Made by a program: the position numbers and the translations under genes. From assembly GCF_000224145.3 (NCBI RefSeq), contig NC_020175.2, forward strand, positions 2,990,381-3,054,380: a stretch of 64,000 nt of DNA. Reading direction: 5' to 3'. Under the pieces are notes generated by a model. The model did not search any database. It was not told the origin of the DNA and worked only from the letters and a program-made list of their open reading frames with translations. The DNA comes from Ciona intestinalis (Eukaryota > Chordata > Ascidiacea > Phlebobranchia > Cionidae). Positions within the stretch are counted from its first letter, which is position 1, and each line of letters opens with the position of its first letter. Below are positions 23,950 to 34,368 of this stretch, in pieces.

Positions 23950-24626
23950 TTTACTACATGAATGAATGGATGTTATTTACCCTCGTGTGGCGGGGTAACG
24001 ACAGTCGTTATTGGTGTCCTGTTTCATAAACCTAGTGCCTGCTACGAGTTACCATACATGTCACTTTGTGAGTGATTAATTAAAAAAATTGTTTTATGCA
24101 TGGCTGACAATTTGTAGAACACATTATTAACCACTGCTTTGGAGAAAATGTCGTTAAGTGTCTTGCCCTTAACGACACATACGCCCATAATGGTAGGGGC
24201 AACGAGCCTTGAACCCATCACCTATGGGTTAGACTGTTCACGGCCTACTAGAGATACGGCCTGATAATTCACATTTTACGTTTGAAATTAGAAGGCCTAT
24301 TATATGTCACAAACACCAATATTTTCAACTGTTACGTCATGTATTTTGCCTAAGAAAGGTACCAGTAATGGGAAAAACGCGTTGAAAAACATACGAATTT
24401 AGCAATGAGGTCAATTATTTACGGAAGTATAGCTACACGCAGCGTTAGAAGCGACCGAACAGCAAAATAACATTATAAATAAAGACTTGTAAACATAATA
24501 AAGGCGTAAACAAAGTTTACAGCACCAAGACGGGATTAAACAAGAAAGAAATAAAACTTTCATTTCATATCTCTAGTAGGCCGTGGACTGTTTGAGACAG
24601 GTGCACTAAACATTGTGCTACGGCGC
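23950..24626 (-). mobile_element. tRNA-derived SINE interrupted by a TIR element
   Basis: Tail at 23950, TTGCCCTTAACGACACATAC core and B box at about 24215, then interruption at 24239. The tRNA-like head resumes at 24586 (GAGACAGGTGCACTAA, TGTGCTACGGCGC). This gives a relative age: SINE first, TIR element later. Confidence 0.85.
24239..24585. mobile_element. 347-bp terminal-inverted-repeat element inside a SINE
   Basis: It begins CACGGCCTACTAGAGATA and ends with the exact reverse complement, an 18-bp perfect terminal inverted repeat. It is flanked by GACTGTT at 24232-24238 and 24586-24592, a 7-bp target duplication. There is no coding frame of note, so it is a nonautonomous DNA transposon. 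The superfamily is not resolved: 7 bp is unusual, as hAT makes 8. Confidence 0.88.
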
Positions 24627-25105
24627 TAATCTATGTTTCCATACATCTCATGCCTTGATAAGAAAGTTCCCAGGAATACTAGTTTGTAGGTGATTGCTCT
24701 ATCGATTTTTTATTTTGTTAACAGTTTGAACAGCCCTTTTGTGAAAAATATCTGTCTATTCTATATGCGAGAGGTCCTTGTTGTTGTTAAGGACCTGACA
24801 TTTTAAAATGGTAGGCTATTTAATTGTTTAAAAAAGTATCATGCTCATAAATTTGGTATTATATTTTTATAACAGAAATAAGGACCTTTCAGAAGGATTC
24901 ACTCAAGCTGATTAACCATCAAGGAAACATTGTGTCTTCCTTGATCTCTGCAGCTCCCTTCTGTCAACCCTACCAACACACCAAGTAATACTTTACATTA
25001 TAATTGTATTGAATATAACATGTATTGGTTAATGACGTAACAAATTTTGTGTAATAATTTGATTGATTGAAACTCCACAAGCTAAGCCTTAACAACTCCA
25101 CAAAC
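24590..25105. repeat. Flanking module shared with 16380-16830
   Basis: Both stretches carry, in the same order and strand, GAATACTAGTTTGTAG, ATTGTTTAAAAA, GCTCATAAATTTGGTATTAT, GGACCTTTCAGA, TTGTGTCTTCCTTGATCTCT and ACTCCACAA. A third, short piece lies at 17135-17215. The module follows the 3' end of the minus-strand nucleotidyltransferase-like gene but precedes the 5' end of the plus-strand paralog. Confidence 0.8.
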
Positions 25106-25605
25106 NNNNNNNNNNNNNNNNNNNNNNNNNNNNNNNNNNNNNNNNNNNNNNNNNNNNNNNNNNNNNNNNNNNNNNNNNNNNNNNNNNNNNNNNNNNNNNN
25201 NNNNNNNNNNNNNNNNNNNNNNNNNNNNNNNNNNNNNNNNNNNNNNNNNNNNNNNNNNNNNNNNNNNNNNNNNNNNNNNNNNNNNNNNNNNNNNNNNNNN
25301 NNNNNNNNNNNNNNNNNNNNNNNNNNNNNNNNNNNNNNNNNNNNNNNNNNNNNNNNNNNNNNNNNNNNNNNNNNNNNNNNNNNNNNNNNNNNNNNNNNNN
25401 NNNNNNNNNNNNNNNNNNNNNNNNNNNNNNNNNNNNNNNNNNNNNNNNNNNNNNNNNNNNNNNNNNNNNNNNNNNNNNNNNNNNNNNNNNNNNNNNNNNN
25501 NNNNNNNNNNNNNNNNNNNNNNNNNNNNNNNNNNNNNNNNNNNNNNNNNNNNNNNNNNNNNNNNNNNNNNNNNNNNNNNNNNNNNNNNNNNNNNNNNNNN
25601 NNNNN
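25106..25605. other. Assembly gap (500 N)
   Basis: Hides the start and catalytic block of the second nucleotidyltransferase-like gene. Confidence 0.95.
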
Positions 25606-25646
25606 AGAGGATCCCAGCTTGAAATTACAATAGAACAGAAAAAAGG

Positions 25647-27461
25647 ATGAAAAGAAAGAAATCTATGAAAAAACAGAAAAGAAAAAAGGTTATGCGATAC
25701 TTCAGGTGGTTTACCACTATCTTTCACATTATTGTGATCAACCTTCAAGAAACCATAATTCCTGCAGTTGCAATTCCAACACTAAATGGAGAAAAGGAAG
25801 ACTGGTTTTATGATAGCATTTTTCCCAGAGGAGTCTGCTTTGACAGTATGCTACCACAGACAAGCAAAATGCCACTTGGCCGGCAACAACCAACTAAAAA
25901 CAAGCCTTGGAAAACAGAATTGATTAAACCAGCAGCGGAAATGCTGAAATACTTAGAGAGTGAAGTAGATATGAAAGAAGGATATCATCTCGCTGATATT
26001 TTGTCCAAGACTTGCTTCGTAGCTGGTGATCAATCTTTGTACAAAGATTTCGAACGAAGAGCAAACTTAATTGTTGCAGAAAATGATAAATCCAGTGAGT
26101 TTAAACAAATAAAAAAACAGGTGAACGAGGATTTAAATAGTTTGATGATTGGGATTCAGTTAGAAAATTTAAGGTACAACGCTGCAAACAACAACATTAA
26201 GCGTCTGATTTACCGCAATGCAACTTTGTTCATAGCTGCTCTTGGAAGATTACATTCCATCCAGGAATCTTCCTGCTTTGATATATTGGATAAATTAAAA
26301 GCAAAGGACTTTTTCAATGAAGAAACAACACACAAATTGAAGTTCATGGTGGCTGTGGCATTGGAGATAAGATTCAAAATGTACATGAAGTATGGAAAAC
26401 AAGAAGATGTTATTTCTGGTTTCAATTTTAGAAATATGAAAGTACTTGTTTCAAACTTAATGGAACTGATGGGAAAGGAAAGCTTAATTCAGTTTGTTAC
26501 AACAGCAGTATGGCTTACTGGAAACTTTTGGAGTACAGACAATAGTTTATTTATTAACAGAATAACAACCCTGATCAGCCGAGTTCTTGCATTGGGTATG
26601 TTAAAAATGAACGAGGAATTTAAAAATGCATTTATGTCATTTGTGGAAGATGAAAAAAATATACGTGAAGAAAGTTTGAATATTGCACTTACTTTTGTTC
26701 GTGATGTAATGCCTAATACATCAATGTTTGAGGACCATCCTGATATTAGTTTAATGTTTGCAAGAAAAGTATTAAAATGCTGCAAAGATGAAGAAAGGAA
26801 ATTTGTTTCCAAAGCATTTATGCTTACCTGTCTTATCCGAAAGGGTGATATAAACAAGGAAGCAAAAATGTTTATAAAACAAATGCATGATATTATAAAA
26901 GGAGGTAGGCTAGTCTGCAAAAAAACAAATAAAAAGTTTTTTTTTACTTGCTGGTGGGCTATGTGTCGGTATGCAAATGCCTTGTTAAGATTGAAGGAAT
27001 ATGAGTTATCTCTTGATGTGGTTAAGCATTTATTGAAGCTGAATGATTTAAACCAAAACTATGCTGACAGCTGGGAATGTGGTTATACATTATTCATTCA
27101 AGCTAAAGCTTTGTTTTGTTTAAAATATTTTAGTGATGCCGCATCAGTATTAAATAATTTCTTATCAAATCAAGCGAAACCTGTAAACAATTTTAAACCA
27201 TTGTGTTACTTTTTAATAGCAATATGTCACTTTTGTTCAAAAAACTTTATTGAATCATTTATATGTAATGCTCAAGCTATTTGTGAAGATATTGCAACTG
27301 ATGAGCAAAAAGTTCAAGGAATACGAAAAAACACTTTTCTTAGTTTCTACTTTATAAAACAAAAATTTTTGAAAAAGGAAAGTAATGATGTGCTTGATGC
27401 ACAGTGGGGTATACTGTGTTCTTTTATGTATGACGTTGGGTTAAATTTGATTCAAAAATAA
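25647..27461 (+). CDS. Partial paralog of the nucleotidyltransferase-like protein (5' end in gap)
   Basis: The 604-codon frame aligns from residue about 213 of the 17522-19930 protein to its end: KKVMRYFRWFTTIFHIIVIN, PRGVCFDSMLPQTSKMPLGR, GYHLADILSKTC, then diverged helical C-terminal repeats. The catalytic block should lie just upstream, where bases 25106-25605 are unknown. Directly after the gap the plus-strand frame reading EDPSLKLQ then stop looks like the counterpart of VLDDKV in the paralog, while the downstream gene frame has its own stop near 25620. The two halves are therefore not in one continuous frame: a short intron, a frameshift or an assembly error are all possible. The ATG at 25647 is probably internal, not the true start. 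The stop overlaps an AATAAA. Whether this is a working gene is uncertain. Confidence 0.7.
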   Translation: MKRKKSMKKQKRKKVMRYFRWFTTIFHIIVINLQETIIPAVAIPTLNGEKEDWFYDSIFPRGVCFDSMLPQTSKMPLGRQQPTKNKPWKTELIKPAAEMLKYLESEVDMKEGYHLADILSKTCFVAGDQSLYKDFERRANLIVAENDKSSEFKQIKKQVNEDLNSLMIGIQLENLRYNAANNNIKRLIYRNATLFIAALGRLHSIQESSCFDILDKLKAKDFFNEETTHKLKFMVAVALEIRFKMYMKYGKQEDVISGFNFRNMKVLVSNLMELMGKESLIQFVTTAVWLTGNFWSTDNSLFINRITTLISRVLALGMLKMNEEFKNAFMSFVEDEKNIREESLNIALTFVRDVMPNTSMFEDHPDISLMFARKVLKCCKDEERKFVSKAFMLTCLIRKGDINKEAKMFIKQMHDIIKGGRLVCKKTNKKFFFTCWWAMCRYANALLRLKEYELSLDVVKHLLKLNDLNQNYADSWECGYTLFIQAKALFCLKYFSDAASVLNNFLSNQAKPVNNFKPLCYFLIAICHFCSKNFIESFICNAQAICEDIATDEQKVQGIRKNTFLSFYFIKQKFLKKESNDVLDAQWGILCSFMYDVGLNLIQK

Positions 27462-27925
27462 TAAACGTATATTTTCGTAATTCGTTGTGTAAGTACTATC
27501 ATTTATCACTTTTAAGTTAAAATTTGCTGAGTTCCTTTTTAAGATACCCATTAAAACTTGATACCTGAATACAAATGTTTGTATCACTGTGTTTTCTGAC
27601 CGTGATGTGATCTCTTTTAAACTGTATTTTATGCCTATCTTCTGATTTATGCTTATTATCACAAATACAAAAAATTTTAAATACAAACGAAATTTAGTGC
27701 TAAATTGAAATATCTGTATAATACGGTGGGGTGTTGTAGTTTTAGAATACAAAAGATACAAACCTGTGGCAAGCAACACTATCTGTGTTGGGTTGGTGTA
27801 CAACTTTTGGTTGTAATATAGAGATATATCAATTCACACACATCATGTGTGCCTATGAACAATAATTTCTAGAAGACACCTCATGCCTGCTAAAAAATTG
27901 AGCGATAATTGTTGTTTGTTACTTA

Positions 27926-28055
27926 ATAACTTTGTCCGTCGTGGCAAAGTGGTCGGTGCACCTGCCTCTAATCCAAAGGTAATGGATTCAAAGCACGTTG
28001 CTGCTCTATTGTTGGGCGTATGTGTCCTTGGACAAGACACTAATAAAACAGTGCC
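27926..28055 (+). mobile_element. tRNA-derived SINE, 5' part
   Basis: Head GTGGCAAAGTGGTCGGTGCA (A-box region) and GGATTCAAAGC (B-box region), then TGTGTCCTTGGACAAGACAC. The 3' part is missing. Confidence 0.8.
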
Positions 28056-28389
28056 AAAAACAAGATTAAAACTTGCCAAAACATAAAAAAAGTTTAACTA
28101 TCGTGACTTAACTTATCACGATTGTGCTATACTATCTTTAACCTTACGCAAATCAGGAGAATTACGGTGACAAAGCATGTTTTTGCCTATTTACAAATTT
28201 AATTTTCGACATGAACGGTCGCCTTTTTAGCAAAAAATTATACCGTGTGTTGTGTGTATTAATGAGGCCTAAGAAACATTTTAAACCAAAATTTTTTAAT
28301 ATACCTAAATAAAAAAAATTAAACTAAAGTTTCGATCTTACCCATTGTCATTTCAACTTGATAATAAATAACGACTTAAAAAATAAAAC

Positions 28390-28491
28390 TTCCAACACAG
28401 CTTCGATGAGGTGCAAACGCTTCTGCCACTTTGTTACTTCATCAAGGAATGAACCAATAGCACTGTTGCTCTGCATTCTGTTCAACTCAAC
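28390..28491 (-). pseudogene. Orphan dynein heavy chain linker exon
   Basis: After a TTTCTAG acceptor, 34 codons read VELNRMQSNSAIGSFLDEVT then KWQKRLHLIEAVLE. This is the linker (DHC_N2) pattern SxxxxFLxEVxxWQxxLxxIExVL that normally precedes W..VQ. The following GTTTTA is a weak donor and reading on meets a stop. No neighbouring dynein exon is found on this strand. It is either a displaced exon copy, or a real exon brought here by misassembly of the plus-strand dynein gene, which in this window ends about 100 residues short of this part. Confidence 0.6.
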
Positions 28492-29029
28492 CTAGAAACG
28501 TTGTATTGCTACAGTTTAACATGTACATTACATACGCATAGTGTATATACGATTTAGATTAACACAATTTCAAATATTAAATATGTATTTAGTGAGTAAA
28601 TTTAACAAAAGTTGATGTCATACATACATAGGAAAATATTTATTAAAGCAAGAATATAACAACATCAATTAACTGAACTACAGAACCTGGTCAGTTACCG
28701 CTGTTACATAATGAGTTAATTAGACACATATGGCCATAAACTATATTTGAAATCTGCAAAGTTTCTCTTTTTGTTTACACCTGTAACTTTTTGGCCACAT
28801 GTAGGGGATTTCCCCACGTAAAAAGTGCAGCGCACTGATCCCTTAACTGTTGTTGGGCACGTAACGTACATTTGGGTGATTTTTTGTCGAATAGTAGTTT
28901 ATAATTCATATACTTCTTGTATTTGGTATTTGCAAGACTTCTTATTTCTTACATCTCAATTCCTATATCTTACATATCGTTTATAATCTTTTAAACGATT
29001 TCTAAGATTTAAAAGCGTTAATAAAAAGA

Positions 29030-29120
29030 TTAATTTGGTAAGCTGGCACGAGGTGTTAAACCCGTTTTATAATGACTGTCGTTTTCCGGCCACGCGAGGA
29101 TAAAGTAAGTAACATTCATT
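29030..29120 (+). mobile_element. SINE 3' tail only
   Basis: GTAAGCTGGCACGAGGTGTT, GACTGTCGTTTTCCGGCCAC and the ACATTCATTCA end are present. The tRNA-like head is absent, consistent with a truncated or recombined copy. Confidence 0.8.
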
Positions 29121-29261
29121 CAATTTGAATTTCGATATTTTTCATAACAAAATTGAAATTTCTTCATCAGCCTGCTCCAGTTTATTGCCAAGGCTTTCAT
29201 ACAAGAAAATCCCGTTCATACAAGCAAAATCCCGTAAAACAGCAGAAACAAAAGTTTTTGT

Positions 29262-29610
29262 AAAGTGAGGTGGGGGGAGATGGGACATCCAGTAATTCTA
29301 TTTTCTTTTCCCATTTGGTAGTAAACAAAGAACAGTGCCAAGGACACATACGCCCATAATTGTTTTAGCGACGAGCCCCAAACCTGTAAAAATATATAGC
29401 TTTTGATGTGTGTAGCTACACATATTTCTTCTACATTTGCTGATGCATCGTCATTGCATAACATGCTATTTTTGCCGAAACCCCCTTTAAAGTATTTGTA
29501 TCGTTTTATAAAAATAATACTAAAGACAAGAAGTTTAGAATGACGAAAAAAATAGAATAGGACGAGAAAAAGAATGAAAAGGTGTCCCATCTGCCCCCTC
29601 CGTACTATAC
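29262..29610 (-). mobile_element. GTAGGGTGGGG MITE with internal replacement
   Basis: Left end to AACAAAGAACA, then about 190 bases of foreign sequence including a SINE core, then the right end GACGAGAAAAAGAATGAAAA through CCCCCTCCGTACTATA. Both outer ends derive from the family. Confidence 0.82.
29336..29385 (-). mobile_element. SINE core fragment inside a MITE
   Basis: About 50 bp of the SINE core (CAAGGACACATACGCCCATA, GCGACGAGCC) sit between the two halves of the MITE at 29262-29610. Confidence 0.7.
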
Positions 29611-29966
29611 GTATTGCAGTTCCGCTGTCAAGCGAGTTTCCCGATTGTAGTTAGGCATTTGCCTATCTCAATTAGGTTACAATATAAGATTTAATTTAGG
29701 TAAACCTATACTGATATATACTTTATTTACATTGTGTTTATTTACAATATGCTTCACGAACAAAAGTCGATTCATTTACGACTGGAAGATCGTTGAAAAA
29801 TATCACACAGATATATTCAAATCCCTAAAACAATTAAATTGACGAAACCCGTTTAAATCAAACAGTATTTTAAACGTATACATTGATGAACTACTAATAT
29901 TGTGCTATAATACAAGTTATATAGTTGATTAATTTAACTGAACGTTTCTTCTCTTCTACCACCAAA

Positions 29967-31004
29967 TCACATGAAGAATTCTCTCACATCTTTTGCCACT
30001 TGCTTAATGACGTCATCGTTGTAACTTCCATTTTCATTCTGTTCCACGAAAGAACTGAAAAGCGTTTGTTTTATTTGTGAAAATATTTACAATATATCCA
30101 GATCTGCATACTGAACCATCGAAAAGCTACTCTACCTTTGTATAATTTGTTTAGCCGCTTTGATTCTCAATCGTTTCTTTTTCTTCAGTGTGCGCTGTAA
30201 CAACTCATCATCAGATATTTCGACACCGTGCTCTGCCGCGTATTTTCGTTTGATTTTAACTTTAATGTCATCGTGAACACCACGCGATCCAAACACTTGT
30301 TGTAGCTTTCCAGTTTGTTGAGAATCTACAGCTAACTTAACGCAAGCTGCAACTGGAACCTGATGTAGTTGTATGATTTCCTCCAGCATTCCATCTCTAT
30401 TTACTTCCAACTTTGCTATTTTCTCAAGCATACGCAGAAAGGGACATCGGTAACATGGTTCGCAACTTTCCACGGAGCTGTTTAGAAACTTTTTTAGTTG
30501 ATCTGATACTTGTTTACGTATCCCTTCTATTTTTTTTGGATCGAAATTCTTTGACCAATGTTTATCGCGGGCTTGTGGATAATTAGCAAATTCTTCGTCG
30601 TCAAATATCTTTTCGTACATTTTTTTATCGCAGTCCTTTCGCTTACACTTTCGAACCATTAAATACCCTGTACCTTCGATGCCACAAGCAATTTCAGTTT
30701 TTCCGTCAATGGAGAATAAAAGACAATTCCCAGCTTGATAGTTTTCCGGTTCGTTCAATATTTTCATGAACAACTGCAAGATTTGCTTCCCAGTAAGTGA
30801 ACCGATGTCGCATTCTTTGATGAAGGTATATTTATCAAATAGTAAATTTTTTGAAAATTTGCGCAGGCGTTCATTCAATTTTTTTAATTGCTCAATACTG
30901 ATGTCCTCAGCAGTCACATCAAACGGGGGTAGATCATTTGGAACTTTACTTGGATCGTAAAACACTGCGCTTCGTAACATTCTGAGTTGTTCTTCAGTCA
31001 ACAT
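29967..31004 (-). CDS. Unrecognised tandem family protein, copy A (2 exons)
   Basis: Exons 31004-30136 and 30054-29967 join in phase (AG|T) to 318 residues. The start MLTEEQLRMLRSAV is shared by all three copies, so the longer upstream frame is not used here. No signal peptide, membrane segment or known domain is recognised. Features conserved with copy B: ECDIGSLTGKQILQLFMKIL (about 70-90), a Cys cluster (CEPCYRCPF), LQQVFGSRGVHDDI (about 245-258), AAEHGVEIS, a basic helix (KKKKRLRIKAAKQIIQ), and an exon-2 tail ending DVREFFM. The cysteines are not fully conserved in B, so a zinc site is doubtful. It may be a tunicate-restricted family. Confidence 0.75.
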
Positions 31005-31235
31005 ATTGCAATAATAAATGTAAACTGTGACGACGCTGCTGATCGGTAAACTTGTTAATGAAAGGTAGTAGCGACGTTTTAAAATATATATCCTTCTCTC
31101 GCTTTTGTTCTTGCCGTTTCTCTGTACCATATGCCAGGTCTATGGTTATCCATGTGTGTTGTAGAAAAACTAGTCTTGCTGTCGGGGATTTCATCATTTT
31201 CGAAACTCTTTTCTCTTTGTTCACAACCTTATCGA
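31005..31235 (-). promoter_or_regulatory. Conserved promoter block of copy A
   Basis: About 230 bp upstream of the start is shared with copies B and C: TGTGACRACRCTGCTGAT, a TATATATTTTAAAA box at 31077-31090 (about 75-85 bases before ATG), a stretch reading CGGCAAGAACAAA, and AATCCCCGACAGCAAG. Conservation through all copies suggests either function or recent duplication. Confidence 0.5.
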
Positions 31236-31497
31236 TTTAAACAAACGCAACCATGAAGAACGTACATTATGCTGGCACGCACAGGAACTTTACCGGGTTT
31301 AGTTCTTTATGGTTCATTTTAGTGCATAATTTTTCGGCTTGCCTTATATGGTAATTGTATTTAATAATAAACTGATAAAAACACATGAAATGCCAATCTC
31401 CACAACTGTAGAATAAAGAAGCAATTTCATTTACTCTTATGTAACATTATTAGGAAGTCATATTCATAAGTCAAGAAAACGCGCAACGCTCTTTATG

Positions 31498-31672
31498 TTA
31501 TAGTAGGGTGGGGGAAGACGCGACACCTTTAACACATAATATCCAAATATCCTGAACGTGTTTTAAACAATTAACAACGGTTCATCGGAGTCGTGAGGAT
31601 ACGGTTTTATTACTCTTTCAATTTTTTTTGTTTACAACTAAATGGAACAAGGATAGAATGAAAAAGTGTCCC
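31498..31672 (+). mobile_element. GTAGGGTGGGG MITE, right end cut
   Basis: Perfect left TIR; ends at AAGTGTCCCG without the CCCCACCC tip. Confidence 0.9.
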
Positions 31673-31962
31673 GAAACGTGCTTTGTGTATCGAATTTGCG
31701 AACCGATACATCGTTTTAGGTGGCCTTAAGCACGAATGAGTATGATGAAACATAAGTTTCACCGCATTGTCGTCAGTAATGGTTTCAATAAAACGTTATT
31801 AATCTGTTCCATATCTAATAGTTTAAATTTAAAGACAAAAATTCAAACCTATAAGACATGCAGGCAACTTGGGTGAATAAAATGTAATCTATAATTAGAC
31901 CATGTTGGTAAATTTGTATTTTAGTTAAACCATAGTATACTGAAGTGTACTATGGTTAAACT

Positions 31963-32120
31963 ATATAGTAGGGTGGGGTAAAGTAGGACACCTTTTTTAA
32001 ATCTTTTTACGGGCCAACATTTGGTGATAAACAAAAATATGTTACAGAGTTATTCGACAATATTCTCATGACTATATAAAGCGGCCGACAACGCCGGTTA
32101 CTGTTGTTAACTATTGAAAA
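31963..32120 (-). mobile_element. GTAGGGTGGGG MITE, left part, diverged
   Basis: TATAGTAGGGTGGGGTAAAG, then a diverged interior with GGTGATAAACAAA. Confidence 0.75.
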
Positions 32121-32872
32121 TCGGTGTTAAATAGAAACATCAGATTAACAATTAATGGGTACAAAAAGCGTAATAGTAGGATACTAATTTGAAACGCTTG
32201 CTGAATTTACATGAACACTGCCGAAATTTTGTAGTTTGCGCGTTTGAACCATACATCGAGTATCGTGGTAATAAAATAGTCTGAAATATTTCGTACAGTT
32301 TTGATTTTGTCTCATAAAATTACTTTTATAGTTTTGACAGAAAAACTTAGATATGTACATGAGTAAAATCGACAGGGGTCATACGTATATGTGCGGTTCC
32401 AGTTAATATAACACTGTGATTACGTCATACCGAACACTTTGATTACATCATACGTGTGTCCCGTTTCACTGCAAAAGCGAGAGATTGCCCGATCGTAGTC
32501 GGGGCTTCCCCCTAACTACCTCCAATTCAAACCACAACGAAAGGTTCAACTTCATATATTTTACATCAAATAACGAATCGCTTTAGAACAAAAGATTTAT
32601 TCTCTGTTGGTAATTTTATTTAATAAAGCATTGGTTGTTTTTTTTACTGTGTGTGCTGTATCAAGTATTATATATTTTACATTAGGTTATACAGTGGTAC
32701 TATAATCTACGCAATAAAAAATTCTTTATGTGTAATATAAAAATACTATTTGAAAAATAACAACAAATAAAATACTCATATCAAATGTAAGATATAAAAA
32801 TCACTAAATATTTATTGTACTACGCATAAAATCAATACAGTTGTTTTGATTTTTATGGTTTATACTTTATAT

Positions 32873-32910
32873 CAGAGTCCGTATATAAACATGTTTATAT
32901 ACGGACTCTG
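32873..32910. mobile_element. 38-bp perfect palindrome with 8-bp direct repeats
   Basis: Arm CAGAGTCCGTATATAAACA is followed directly by its exact reverse complement. CTTTATAT stands at 32865-32872 and again at 32911-32918. The CAGAG tip and 8-bp duplication fit a minimal hAT-like insertion consisting of two terminal repeats and nothing else. The similar CAGAGTCCCTATATAAACC near 45013 may be a relative. Confidence 0.75.
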
Positions 32911-33007
32911 CTTTATATGGTTTATAAGTGCGCTGTTAATATTGTTATATAATAAAGTTATATAGTTGATTAATATAACTAAAGGTTTCGTCTCTTCTAC
33001 CACCAAA

Positions 33008-34043
33008 TCACATGAAGAATTCTCTCACATCGTTTGCCTCTTGCTTGATGACGTCATCGTTGTAACTTCCATCTTCATTCTGTTCCACGAAAGAACTGAA
33101 AAAGTGTTTGTTTTATTTATGAAAATATTAACAGTATACCCAGCTCTGCATACTGAACCATAAAAAAGCTACTCTACCTTTGTATAATTTCTTCAGCCGC
33201 TTTGAACCTCATTCGTTTCTTTTCCTGCAGTGTCAGCTTATACAACTCATCGCTGGATATTTCGACACCGTGCTCCGCTGCGTATTCTTGTTTGATTTTA
33301 TCTTCAATGTCATCGTGAACACCATGCGAACCAAACACTTGTTGTAGATTTCCGGTTTGTGAAGGTTTTACTTCAACAGCTAACTTAACGCAAGCTGCAA
33401 CTGGAACCTGCTGTAGTTGAGAGTAAACCACTTTATACGGCCCTTCTTCAATACGCTTCTCCACCCTAGCTAACTCTTGAAGCATTCCTAGGAAAGCACA
33501 TCGGTAACCCGACTCGCAATTGTTCACCTCGTTGTTTAAAAATAGCTTAATTTGCTTAGGTACTCGCTTGCGAATATTTGCTCTTGTCCGTGGCGTGCTT
33601 GACCAACGTTTATTTGGTTTGAATTTATGTTGTTCATCAAAAATCTTTTGGTACATTCTTTTATCACGTTTATCATCCCGTGTAACTGTGCGAACCTCGA
33701 AACTCCGTGTATCATTAATTGCAAAAGCTACTTCGGCTTTCCGTTCCATGGAAAACATTAAACAATTCCCGGGCTGATATTTTGTTGGGTCGTTCAATAT
33801 TTTCATGAACAACTGCAAGATCTGCTTCCCAGTGAGTGAACCGATGTCGCATTCTTCGATGAAGTTATATTCATCAGATGGGAATTTGTGTTCAATTTTG
33901 CTTAAGCGGTCATTCATTTTGCTTTTTAATTGCTCCATACTACTGTCATCCGTCACATTAAAGTCGGGCAGATCAGTTGGAACTTTACTTGGATCATAAA
34001 CCACTGCGCTTCGTAACATTCTAAGTTGTTCTTCAGTCAACAT
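33008..34043 (-). CDS. Unrecognised tandem family protein, copy B (2 exons)
   Basis: Exons 34043-33178 and 33095-33008 join in phase to 317 residues, with intron position, phase and size equal to copy A. Blocks kept: MLTEEQLRMLRSAVVYDPSK, ECDIGSLTGKQILQLFMKIL, QVPAACVKLAV-type core, LQQVFGSHGVHDDI, AAEHGVEISSDEL. The middle third (about 120-200) is much more diverged than the ends. The tail exon is nearly identical to A (DDVIKQ.A.DVREFFM). It has the same strand and order as A and C. Function unknown. Confidence 0.75.
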
Positions 34044-34290
34044 TGCAATAATAAATGTAAATTGTGACAACACTGCTGATTGCTGAACTTAATATTTAAA
34101 ATGGAAGGAAGTGGCGAAGTTTTTAAATACATATCTCCCACTCGTGTTTGTTCTTGCCGTTTCTTTATAGTATGCCATAGGCCTGGACTTTATGTCTATT
34201 CAGATGTGCTATTAATAAACCATTCTTGCTGTCGGGGATTTTACCCATTTCGAAACTACACCATTCATTCTTCGTTTACAACCTCAGATA
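34044..34290 (-). promoter_or_regulatory. Conserved promoter block of copy B
   Basis: Aligns with the block of copy A. The TATA-like element is degenerate (TATGTATTTAAAAA). The AATCCCCGACAGCAAG segment is kept. Confidence 0.45.
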
Positions 34291-34368
34291 TAGGTGTCCA
34301 ATGGAGAGAACAAAGGAANNNNNNNNNNNNNNNNNNNNNNNNNNNNNNNNNNNNNNNNNNNNNNNNNN

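Larger units (their letters stand above)
27462..29966. other. Intergenic stretch with repeats and an orphan exon
   Basis: Apart from a SINE head, a SINE tail, the dynein-like exon and an interrupted MITE, I see no coding signal. Confidence 0.55.
31236..32864. other. Spacer between tandem copies A and B
   Basis: Holds two truncated MITEs (31498-31672, 31963-32120). Nothing else is recognised. AT-rich. Confidence 0.5.

Noticed and set aside
25067-25748. Two long frames running through the 500-N gap
   Set aside because: Almost all of their codons are unknown bases.
31005-31130. Longer N-terminus of tandem copy A
   Set aside because: The 42 extra codons are not shared by copies B or C, whereas MLTEEQ is, and they overlap the TATA-like box.
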